Below, in pieces: positions 11,422 through 25,714 of a stretch of DNA of 64,000 nt (position 1 is its first letter; every line of letters begins with the position of its first letter). The position numbers and the translations under genes were made by a program. Source of the stretch: Neopestalotiopsis rosae (Eukaryota > Ascomycota > Sordariomycetes > Amphisphaeriales > Sporocadaceae); the NCBI GenBank assembly GCA_023078685.1, contig JALGAS010000006.1:3472001-3536000 (forward strand), written 5' to 3'. The notes below the pieces were generated by a model, which did not search any database, was not told the origin of the DNA, and saw only the letters and a list, made by a program, of their open reading frames with translations.

Positions 11422-14400
11422 ATCTCTTCTCAATCGCCCCTTGCATGCAAAAGAAGGAGAAAGTCGAGCCTGCGTACTACTGCAAAGACGGATGATTGCC
11501 ACCGAGATAAATTGATAATGTGGACGGATGAGGAGCCTGGGCGCCCAGGACTGGACAGATGCTCGCAAAGTACATGCGGAGCACGATACTGTAGTCGCAC
11601 TACACTACAGTGTAAGTGCAAGCCAAGTCAAAAGTCGTTACGCAAACGCGTGCACCGGGACCGGTTCCGACGATGATTCCACTTTTGCCTCGTTTTCTAC
11701 CTGCGCAAGTGCCGAAGCGAATTATCATTATACTTCGCGGTCCTCGCGGGACGTGTGGCGAAAGCCCCTTGTGCGAGACGTGCGTTGTGAAACGGGGGAG
11801 CAAGAAACACAGATTTTCTGTGAAAGAGTGGGCTGCATATGCCTACCTACTATGTACATGCTTCGTACATACATGATATGTGCGTTACCTTTTTGCCTTA
11901 GGCTGTTTTATTGATAGGTTATACAGTAGCGGAGCGTTCTTTCTTCTCCCCTTTGTATCTTGACGGTCACGTACACAGCGTCGATGAAGAAGAAAAAGCT
12001 TTCTCTCAATGGATGCTGCCCTTGCAGAACAGCCCGCAGGATAGGCGCCCACGTGAATAAGCCAGATCCCTGATAATCGTCTGAGGACGAAGCAATTACC
12101 AGCTTGTCAGAAATAGGCTGTGTAGACCTGCTGCATGAATTTGACATGTTGATGGACGTTGCCTTCACGTGGCTGGCAAAGCATTGGTATCAGAACTACA
12201 ACATATGCGGTGCCAAAGGTGGTCATGGCACCGTTTATTATTAGAGTTTTTGAGATGTGCGGGAGCAATAGTTGAATGAGGAGAGAGGAGCCGCCAGGTA
12301 ACGGACAGTGCGTCGCCGGTAGGTAATAACCGTCGTGTCATGGTAACAATATACCCTGTGAACTATGTGCAGTAGTAGTACTATATTGGACCGTGACAAC
12401 AAGCTGGACGTTGGACGTTGAATGTGCCGTGCTTGCGTGCTTGGAGGGTGAATTGCCTGCCCGACAGCAGCTTACACCCGAAAGCCTCGCCTCGTTTGTT
12501 TCCGCGGCGGCACTCACCCACGCACCAGACACCATGATCGCCCGCTTAGCCCTTCCCGTTTGGGGCTAAGTAGGGAAGGGCCTTCTTCGAGCTTTTCATT
12601 CTCAGCCAAAAAAGAGAACGACGCAGCGACGTTGCAGGCGCCTCCGTTGCAAGCAAGTCAGCGAGGGCTCGAGGGCTGGACGATGTCAAACAAGCAGACG
12701 AGTGGTGTTGGGCTGAACATGCCTCGCGCGCGCCTCTTGCCCATCCCGAGACGGATTGATCGGGATCTTGTCCATGCGCACATGTTGACATGGTAGTTCC
12801 AACACTTGCGCACTCAACTTGTCACGCAAAGTCACGATATCTATCTGGATCGCCGAGGCTAGGATCAAGGTTCGATGGCTCAATTAGTTTGTTGTGCATC
12901 TTTCCCCTCCTCTCATGGATGAGCTTGATTGATTGATCGACAGTCGCACAAAGGCTAATATCTTAGAGCTGTGAGTAAGCGCGGGGTTCTCATCTTTCGT
13001 GGGAGGGATGACTATTCGAAAGGGCAGGCCAATCTTTGCGACGTCTTCTCGACGACTGACTGCCCTATCGCCTCTGGGGAAACGCTTTGCCATCCCAAAA
13101 GTGCGACCGCCCGCTATTGACCTGGAGAAGCGCCCACTCGTCAGCGTCAACGATCATCTGCGAGAGACAATATCGAGAGGCTGTGCAACTTTTTGTGTCT
13201 ATGCTGTTTTCATCACATCACGCTCTTACCGCGCAAAGATGCTGAGCGCGTGTTTATCTTGTGTGCGTCCGCTGGTTGCGAGTCCAAGCCATGTAGGTCG
13301 GACTAGTGGGCATAATAGTCCAATGGGTCCTGCGAGAATAGCCTCAAATAGAAAACCGACAGCGTGAGTAATGGAGTTTAGACGGATCGATCGCTACCTA
13401 GCGCGCGGCAGCCACAGATGCCAAAGGACCACACCTGACGACCGGCCACCGGTTTTTTGCTGGTGCAGAGCCTGATAGTATACGTATTCTATAGTAGTAG
13501 TTCGCAAAGATCTGAGCCCAGCACAGAGGATATGTCTCATAATCAGGTAAGCTTCCCGGTGTAAAATAAGCCCAACGACGAAGAATTTGGTGGGGCGGTT
13601 ATGTATGCTTGCTTGTACGCATGTCAGATGTATGGACATTTCATATCATACACAGTAATTCACCATTATCCGAAATCGAATATTGTGCATTTTGCATGGC
13701 CCCAGAGTGGTAGCTGGTCTGTTGGTGGGTAGTACAGCTGGCGACAGGCCTTGTTTGTTGAAGTGCAATGCCCGGTTTGAGAAGAGGTCGTTGCAGATCG
13801 AATACATGATACCATTGCCGTCGAATGGCAAGCCGAATTTCGAATCCCGTGCTGTACGATATACACTAACTTGATACATCCGAGAAGGATTGAGTCTGGC
13901 CAGAACACCCATCTGATTACTAGGTTGTTGCTGAGTCGGCTATCATTCTGGAAGTTCCGTGGCTCCGTTGGATGCCGAACCCCAGTCGGGCCAATTCGGC
14001 ACAAACTCGAGATGCTAGGTGGGTTTCTTTACTATCATCTTTTCGCCTTCTCTCCTCCCTCGTCAGAGAGTCGTATCAGGTGGGAAGCATATGAATCGCT
14101 AGGACAACCAGCCAGACCAGCCAGACCAACAAGCCACAGACTCCATCTGGTTGCGTCTCAGTCGTTCGTAACTCGCTCGTAATGACGATGGAGCGATGAG
14201 CTGTTTCTCCTGTCCTTTCGTACCTGAGCTGACGCTGGATTGGGCCAAACCTGCAGTAGCAAGTGGGCAGAGGGCAGAGGAAGTGGGCTGCTGGCCAGGG
14301 GACCAGTGGAACGAGGGCAATGATGCATCGTGGGTGGAGTTTGGTCCAGAGCAGGACAAGTGGCACGCACAGGACGCCTGGTCAAGTTCGGATACACGAC

Positions 14401-15510
14401 AGTACGGGCGGAATCGTAGTCAATTTTGCTCAACATGGTCAGATCTGCCTCGTCTGCTGCTCTACACGTACTCACTGGCCGGCTGGCCACAGTGCTATCA
14501 TGAGCCGACTAGATTTCTGATTCGTCCTTGTGCTGCAATCAGTGACCGGCAGTAGTATGATGCATGTCCGTGTAGTTGCAGTCGTCGTTGAAAGTCAAGC
14601 GGGCAAAGCGGGCAGTGCACAGCGAGACGCAGTCAAGCAGCCAGTCAGTGGCCAGGCCAGCATGTCCATCTTACTTCCCACAGATTTTGCTGCAGTCGGC
14701 AATTGGACAAAATGATTGGGGATCGATACTCCATCTTGTAACCGTAGTATGGAGGTGGTACCGCTGTACAGCAAATACGTGGGCGGGTGAGACCCTGCGA
14801 ACAACGGCACGTAAGCAAGCCCGCCCATTGATGACGATGCACTTTCCTCCTTGCTTGCAATTATGTATGAGTATGAGCCATGAAGGAGAATAAAATCGTC
14901 ATATATCCCGCCGCTTGCATCTCAAGGCATTGATATTTCTCACCCCGTATATTCGGCACTTTACTTGAACAATATCAATCCATGGTAGAGGATCGTCACT
15001 GGCCGGCGATACCGATCACGAAAGCTGCTGGATCTACTTTATTACCTTGATACTTCCAAGGGAATTATGGCCGGATACTGCTAGTAAAAGAGGAAAAACC
15101 CTGGATCGTCAAGGGGTGTGGCACCCGCCGAAGCAGTGGAGAGCTTCGGTGCGTATGTGGAAAACCTTTAGGGCCCCCCGCCGCACAAACAGGCTTCAAG
15201 TGGACGAGAAATGGTCCGTGAAGTTCCAGGCTGCCCGGCAACAGAGAGGCTCGAGACGATGCATTTTTGCACAGTAGAGGCGAAATCGTGAGTAGTGAGT
15301 GTACCGTCAATATCGGGAAGAGGCAAAACGGCCGTGGAAAAAACCAGAGGAGTGATCCGAAAGGCAGCATCAATTGGCTGGACTACGTTTGGCTGCTTGC
15401 GTTAGACGAGTAATAGTACCTATATGACCATGTCAAATCGTACGCTGGGGAAGTAAGGTATAGGGTGGCAGGGATGTATAATGCAGCGTTCTAGCACCAC
15501 TGTAGCGTAG

Positions 15511-15534
15511 CATCCAGTCCATCCAGTCCATCAG
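15511..15534. repeat. Short direct repeats ATCCAGTCC
   Basis: Two adjacent copies of ATCCAGTCC and a partial third copy lie about 570 bp upstream of the zinc-cluster regulator start. They may be minor tandem duplication in promoter DNA; no function can be assigned. Confidence 0.6.
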
Positions 15535-16106
15535 TGGACTCTTAGTGAGCAGCCGGGCCACTTAGCGGCTAGGTAAAGCGACCCACTACTGGGACCATCA
15601 GGACTGGAGCCCGGTACAAAGGTACAACCTATGCTCGCTATGCCAGCAGTCCCCGCCGACTAAGGTAGCTCGACAGTGTCAGTGCTTCCTTCCGCGACGG
15701 GCTGAATGCTGGAAGTTCCCACTTACAGCCCACAACGGGGTGCGTCGGCAGGCTTCAATTGGCCTTATACCCCTGCACGTGTCCCACACTTACTGCACGC
15801 CGAGCAGAGCCGGCCGATATCATTGGCTCGCCGTCCAGCCCCGTCCCGGGCAGCCAACGCTCGTCCTCACCGCCATTCTTCAACCACAGTCTCACCCACT
15901 TCCATGGCCGTCTCCCCCTCGATATTCTCGATCTGGCTCGAGACTTACACCAGATCCTACCCTCTCTCTCCCATCCTCTACCCAGTACGCACCCCTGGGC
16001 ATCTTCACCGTTGGCTTGCAAAAGAGCGGTGTCGACGACGAGTCCGTACAATACCAACCACGATCCGCCAGCCGAGTCGACAGACCTTTCTGTCCTTTTG
16101 CTCACA

Positions 16107-18675
16107 ATGAATGTCGGATTCGACCAGCACGTTGGAGACGCGCTGTTCGACTTGACTGCTTTCGACAACCAGCGGAACCGCTACCCATACACCACACAGA
16201 CGGCAGCTGCCAATCCCGTCATCATGGCGCCCACGAGACCCGGCGCCTGGTCGATACCCATCGATATGGCAACTCAAGTGCCAAATCACCCAAACAACAC
16301 GGCGGTTTCGTCGCCCAGCGAGTCCCACCACTCGCGCTCGCAGTCGCAGCACTCTCAGTATTCGCACTCGCAGCACTCACATTCGCCCTCGCCGAGTCAA
16401 CATAGCGCCAGTCCGTTACAGCAATCCCCGACCTTTCCGAGTGTCGCCCACGTTCACTCGCCAGCATTGCTAACCGACTGGACCCTGCTACAGCACCAGC
16501 AGCAGCACCCGGGCCCGCACGATATCTCGCAATTCATCAGCGAGCAGCCATTGCTTCCCTTCAACGCGTTCCCGACGAATTTCCAGACCAATGCTCTTGG
16601 ATATCTGCCCGCGACGACTCAGGCTCCTTTAGATCCCATGACCGTGGGCGCGTTCAATGGCATGCCCCCGCTCGACGATGCTCATGCCATGCAGCAGAAC
16701 TGGGATGGCATGGGTATGGCCAACTGGCAAGATTTCGGTCACTCGTTGCAATTCCCCGCAGATGGACTACCCCGTTTCGGCAGCTTGGGAAGTCAATCTC
16801 CTACGGGCACTTATTTGGAGGTGCTTTCTCTTGGCTCAAGTGACAATGGCTGGAACCAGGTCGACATGTATCAAAACTACGACCAGTACCAACAGGTTCA
16901 GGCCCAAGCCCACCAGGCACAGAATGCCGCGATTTTCAACCCGGGCCAGACACTTCACCTGAGAACGAGCTCTGATGCGTCCCACTCCGATGGAAGCCAG
17001 CACTTGGATCTCAGCAGCAGCTACGAAGAGATTGCCCCTTTCAGCTACTCTCCATTTTCGCCCGGCTCAGACACCTATTCAGACCCTTCGAATCACAGGA
17101 ATTGCAACCACGGCGAGGCTCACCACAGCCACGAGATTGTTACCAGTCCTGCTTCAGCTGTTGCTCCTGTCTCTGTCAAGTCCACAGCTTCATCGCCATC
17201 ATCAAGCAGAAGCCCCGGATCTGGGTCTGGTGTTGTTTCACCATCTCAGCCCACCGTGCGACGAAACTCGGGTCCCCGAAAGAGCCCAATTGCCAAGGCA
17301 TCCACCAGCAAGGGAGTGACGAGAAGAACGTCGAATGGTAAGAAGGACGGCACCGTTGAGAAGAAGGTTGGCCGAAGAAAGGGTCCCCTTCTGCCCGAGC
17401 AAAGGAAGCAGGCTAGTGAGATCCGGAAGCTGCGTGCTTGCTTGCGCTGCAAGTTCCTCAAGAAGACCTGCGACACTGGTGAACCCTGCAATGGTTGCCA
17501 GCCTTCGCACGCTCGTCTCTGGCAAGTCCCATGCACCCGTATTGATATCAAGGATATTGGATACTTCATGAAGGACTGGAAGGCCGACTACGAGCGCCAC
17601 CTCGTTCGTGGTGTCTCAGTCTACAACGTCAAGGGCTTTTCCAAGGACGAAACGCTCATGTGGATCACCCACGGATACGGCTTCTGCTTGCCTGTCATGG
17701 TCCGCCAGGTCCACGTGGCTGATGAAAGCTGCTTCCTGGTTGATTGGGTTGAATCGTACCAGTCGGATCAAGAACCAATTGAGTTTGACATCAAGACCGA
17801 GAAGCTTGATGTGGGTGAGAAGGGCATCAGCCACGAGGCATTGGCAGAGTACCTCGACAAGCACATTGATGGTGCTTTCGAGTCCTTCATTGACGATCAC
17901 TTCGAGGGCACTCCATTCATTACCGAGATTTTGAAGACTGCTCACCGATTCTACGTCAAGGAGCAACTCCCAGTGATCCGCAAGGCTCTCAAGCTCGTTT
18001 TGGCATACAACCTTACCATGCACATCACCTTGATTGAGCAGCAAGGATCCGATCACATGATGGAGGGACAGATCGATGACGAGGACTCCAAGTACTACGG
18101 AAAGTATGTTGCTCCCGTCTTGATCAACTTCCAGATCAAGTGTGCCATGGCCGAGATGTGGCGCGAGCTTCAGAAGGAAATCCTGGAGGAGCTTTCGCAA
18201 CTGTACTCGAGTGTCTATAGCGGCGACCGTCTGAAGAACTGGCCCACCATTTTCATGCTGGCCTGCGTCTTGCTCGCTGTCTGGGAAGAGATGCAGTTCG
18301 ACTGCCACTACCGAGTGCCCGACCCCATTGCAGTCCAGAAATTCTGCAGTGACATGGAGACAACCCCCGTCGGTGTCATCACTGGACTTTTCCACGCCAT
18401 CTCCCAGAAGCTGCCCGCCCTTACCGACTGGGACAGCCAGCGCCATGGTCAACTGCTTAACAACAATGTTGCTGTCTGTGAGGCCATGACCGAAGTTCGG
18501 CAACATGTCCTCAAGCATGGTAAGTACATTTCACTCTAGTTTGTCCCATTGACCGACGCTAATCAACCTATCAGAATCATACCTGAGGACACGAAACAAC
18601 TCCAAGTTTGACAGATACGACTTCGACTCGTTGTCGAATAAGTTCCTGTCCAAGCTGGTCATCAAGGCCAATTGA
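16107..18675 (+). CDS. Zn(II)2Cys6 zinc-cluster transcription regulator
   Basis: This encodes a predicted fungal nuclear regulator of 837 residues from two exons (16107-18519 and 18575-18675; 55-nt intron, GTAAGT donor, CAG acceptor). The zinc-cluster motif lies centrally, at about residues 445-475, with six cysteines spaced CX2CX6CX5CX2CX11C and basic residues (KFLKK) after the second cysteine, as expected for DNA contact. The N-terminal half is rich in Ser, His, Gln and Pro, including a dense Ser-His-Gln run near residues 70-110, and a Ser/Lys/Arg-rich stretch precedes the cluster. The roughly 360 residues after it are ordered and mixed helical, but I recognise no named domain there. The start chosen is MNVGFDQ. 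The frame stays open upstream to 15759, but that part is C-rich, low complexity and probably leader. Target genes are unknown. Confidence 0.85.
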
Positions 18676-20970
18676 AGTGTTTCTTAGTTGCTGTACTAGA
18701 CTCATGTCGTCAGCTACAGAAGTTGTCGGCTTCATGACGGGTCTAGTACCTTCTGTTTTGGTCTTGCTTTCATTTGTTTGATTTTGCAACATTTAGCGAT
18801 GGCGTTAGCTGAGGATCTGATTTTCACATCATGACCCACCTTCCACTCAACAACATACTTCTCGTTCATCCGCTCACTTAACGGCTGGTCACCGCCAAAC
18901 CACAATGCATGCGATTACGACACTCACGTACGCTACTCACGCCAAGTTTATGACCATTTATTATTTTACGAGACATTCGACGAAGTGTATGACTTGGAAT
19001 TGTCCATTTACAAAAAAAGCGTTTTTGTCATTGTTTTTCAATCTGGAAGGTTTTTGTTTCGGCTCCCTCCATCGTCTCCTTGACGTATGGATGAGGAGCC
19101 AGTCATGGTTATGATAGTATTATGGGTTATGGGATTAGCAAGTTTCGCGCTACATAAACGACGAACACGACATTCATACAGAGCATAGACGTTTATGCAT
19201 TGCTATTGGCGCTGGGGACATTTGAGCTCACGCCGGACTTTACAATCGATGGGACTTTGTGAGAAAGGGAACTCATGGGTTTGAACATGTGATGACATGG
19301 GGCCAAGTCGCTCCATGTTGTGCTTATCGAGAGCTGATGTGGCACTTTCGTGGATCATCCTGTTCTGTCGGACAAGTGTGGGCTTCATATGAGTACTAGT
19401 AATACAAAATGTTCCATCTACCACTGAGATTTCTTCATTCTTGATCAAACATGCATAAAGCTCCACCGAATAGATTCAAAGCTTGTGGGGGCGAGCAAGT
19501 GTTCTTTGGTACTTTATCACGGACACACTTGGGTGACTGAATCCATACTTGCAACCCTTCGCAGGTCCATGTCTTTCCACTGTTACATTTATGAGCTGCA
19601 GGTCAGCCACCATTCTAAGCGCTCGTTAGATTAAACACCTGCTGCTACACCAAGCACTTTTTTTTGCAATCGATCACAATCATATCATCTGCTGACTGCA
19701 TAAGGGATCGGCCGGACAGGGCGTCGAATAAGTTTCTCACCGGCACTTTTGCTCTTGTGTGCCGGTTTGTGTCGTAGAAGGATCTTGAACCATGTGCAAT
19801 TAATTGATTTCTTGCAGGACGGACGAGTGTACACTTTTCATAGTATCTGAAAAGTATCATGTTTGCATCGTCTAGTGAGGTGTGGTGGGAAACCAGGTTG
19901 AACACGGTACGTGCCACAAATATTGCCAGCTCTTCCAAGCTCTTTCAATAGTGGATCCAACGAGAGTTCTATAAGTCCCGAGCATGCAACGAGCGTTTTG
20001 GGAAGGAAAAAAAGCCCCGCCCCCCTGCGTCCTTGCTGAGTTGGTTGCGGGACTTTGGGGAAAGATATGGGGGTGTGGTGGTGTCGCGACGTTTTGTGGG
20101 ATACACAGAATACAGTAAAATTACACACCCACACACTCACACACGGCAGGATATTGCACAGTATGTACATTCTAGAGGGTGCACCCCTCTCCCCCTGCGG
20201 AGTTGCCTCTTTCTCATGGAGTCATGTAGTGCGAGCCGTTTCCTGATATCGACCATGGTGCCTCACTGAGTCTACACGCTGGCTAGGTCCTCTTTACACG
20301 ATTGTGTAGCCACTCGGCCAGGGCTCATGAGCACAAAGGATGTCGAGTAAAGCTTGGTCCTCTTGTTGCAAGGCCGATAAAAATTATCCTGGGTGCTTCG
20401 AACCAGAGATCATCTGGCGGAGGGCGACACCTTGCCTGCGATGGCTGCAACATATCAGTTCAGCAAGGACCTCCAACCCAGTCCATGACTGGAGCTCCAG
20501 CAATTCTATCATATCAAAGATGGTCCTGGGGTCGTTTTTGTAATGGTGTAGGGTCGTTCTTGTGTCCAGAAATGTGATTTATTTGCAACTCTTGTCTGAT
20601 AGTCCATGATTGAGTCTAGCCCAGTCTCTCTCCAGCCATGCGGTCGCCGACTTTGGTCTTTCGGTGTATATGAAGGATTTGCACATTTTCTATACGATAG
20701 AGCTCACGTCAGTTTATCATGTAGAGTTGGGGCGTATTTCTGTGTCGCTTCCTACGCCGCCTTTTAGGACTATTCTTCAACATGCTGAATTGTAAAGGGA
20801 GGCTCTTCCTTCACTTTTGCATCCCCCAACCTTTCCTACCATCTGCTCAAGTGAGACCTCTTCGTGACAACCCTCCTCCGTGCAGCGGGCCTTCGAAGTC
20901 TCCATGATCAAGTCGTTTGTGGGGCCTTCACCAGCTATTCGACAAGACCCAAGGCCCGGCTCTCTTTTAT
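18676..20970. other. Intergenic region, nothing recognised
   Basis: About 2.3 kb between the 3' ends of the zinc-cluster gene and the DUF7704 gene. Open frames are short and without similarity that I can name. A CA-rich simple repeat lies near 20122-20147. Confidence 0.55.
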
Positions 20971-21534
20971 TCAAGCCCTCTTCACACCAGCACCCGGGGC
21001 GTTGGCAACAACCGGCCCAAACACCCCCAGGAGCGTCAGCAGGCGGTTCAGGTGCAGAAAGGCGCTGACGCCGACGTTGCCCCAGATCATGTGATTCCAC
21101 CCGCTGTAGTCCCAAAAGGCTTCCGGGCCCATGGCGGCGTAGCTGGCGTAGATGTGGCCGAGGTCCGCCAGGGCCACGACGGCCAGGTAGCCGCGCGCCG
21201 TCGCCGGGTCCCGCCCGGGGTAGACGCAGACCAGGACCGCGACCGCCGCCAGGAGCAGGTAGACGTTTTGGAGCTGGAGCACCAGGTTGAGGCCCTGGGC
21301 GGGCAGCAGGCTGCCCGGCACGGGCGCATTGGGCACCTGGTCGGCGTAGAAGGCCAAGGGGTCGCGCATGCCCACGGTGTAGGCCCATATCCTAACAAGG
21401 CGCGCGCCTCGTCTCAGTCATTTTGTTTTGCGCCATCTGTCGGGGGCCCTGCATTGGTCGGTTGGATGAACTCACAACATGAGCGGCTCGGTGACTCCAA
21501 ACAGGAGGAAGGGCCAGGCAGGAAGACAAGTCAT
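20971..21534 (-). CDS. DUF7704 family integral membrane protein
   Basis: Two exons (21534-21476 and 21391-20971; 84-nt intron, GTGAGT donor, TTAG acceptor) give 159 residues. The protein starts MTCLPAWPFLLFGVTEPLML and continues with four hydrophobic segments. It carries the family-like pattern TEPL near the N-terminus, an internal ALADLGHIYASY, and WNHMIWGNVGVSAFLHLNR toward the C-terminus, which matches the fungal DUF7704 membrane family as I know it. Its function is not established. The coding sequence is strongly GC-rich at third codon positions, while the flanking kilobases look AT-rich and gene-free. The identification rests on motif layout from memory; the exon join is well supported because it restores one continuous hydrophobic frame. 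Confidence 0.8.
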
Positions 21535-25105
<3,571 letters not shown>

Positions 25106-25714
25106 GTGCGGGTAGTTGAGAGCACGATAACACATCTTCATGATCTGGCGTTTGACTTTTAGCCGTTGCCATACCGATGATCGCGTGGCACGGTACATAG
25201 ATATCCTTTTGACACCGGCGATACTGGTGTACATAATGAACATATTGAGGTTAAACCTCAACCCCCACTACTTTGAGTCCGCAGTTTGTTTTGGTGAAAA
25301 TGTATCCATGTTGAACAAGTGAAATGTAAAAAGAACTTTGGTCGGTATTTAGTAACGCTCATTACACAGAATACGAAACCCGGTCGTACGGAGGCGCCAC
25401 AAGTACGGCAGGACAAGCTACTCGACGGATCCGGCACCCCACATGTAAACTCTTTTCCATTAATAACACTTTTTCCTCAGAACATGAATTCTTTCCCTCT
25501 GGTAGTTCTTTCTTAAGAGCTCAACCGCAGAACCATGCGGCTTGCTAGAACCTTCTGCTTCTTACCTGGAGTCGAGTTGTTTTCGCCGCCTTGAATCCGC
25601 GCTTCGACTCCCTCAAGGACAGTCACAGTGCTTCTTTTAGGCAACCCAACTACGATAGTGCACCATTTGATCTCAACGGGACATTCCTGTCAGTCTCTGC
25701 TGGTTCGGTTAGAC
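25106..25714. other. Spacer between polyubiquitin and the BRAP2-like gene
   Basis: About 600 bp holding the polyubiquitin 3' untranslated region and the promoter of the next plus-strand gene. A GAAnnTTC element, the core of a heat-shock-factor site, occurs at 25548-25555 about 160 bp before the next ATG. No gene is seen. Confidence 0.5.

Larger units (their letters stand above)
8636..16106. other. Long intergenic region, no gene recognised
   Basis: About 7.5 kb lie between the divergently transcribed farnesyltransferase and zinc-cluster genes. I find no open frame with a recognisable domain or a coherent exon chain. Visible elements are a 12-base palindrome at 8957-8968, a CAG run at 11401-11421, short direct repeats near 14107-14131 and 15511-15534, and a C-rich stretch from about 15700 that looks like the leader of the downstream regulator. 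Such long upstream regions are common before fungal transcription-factor genes. Unrecognised non-coding RNA genes cannot be excluded. Confidence 0.55.
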
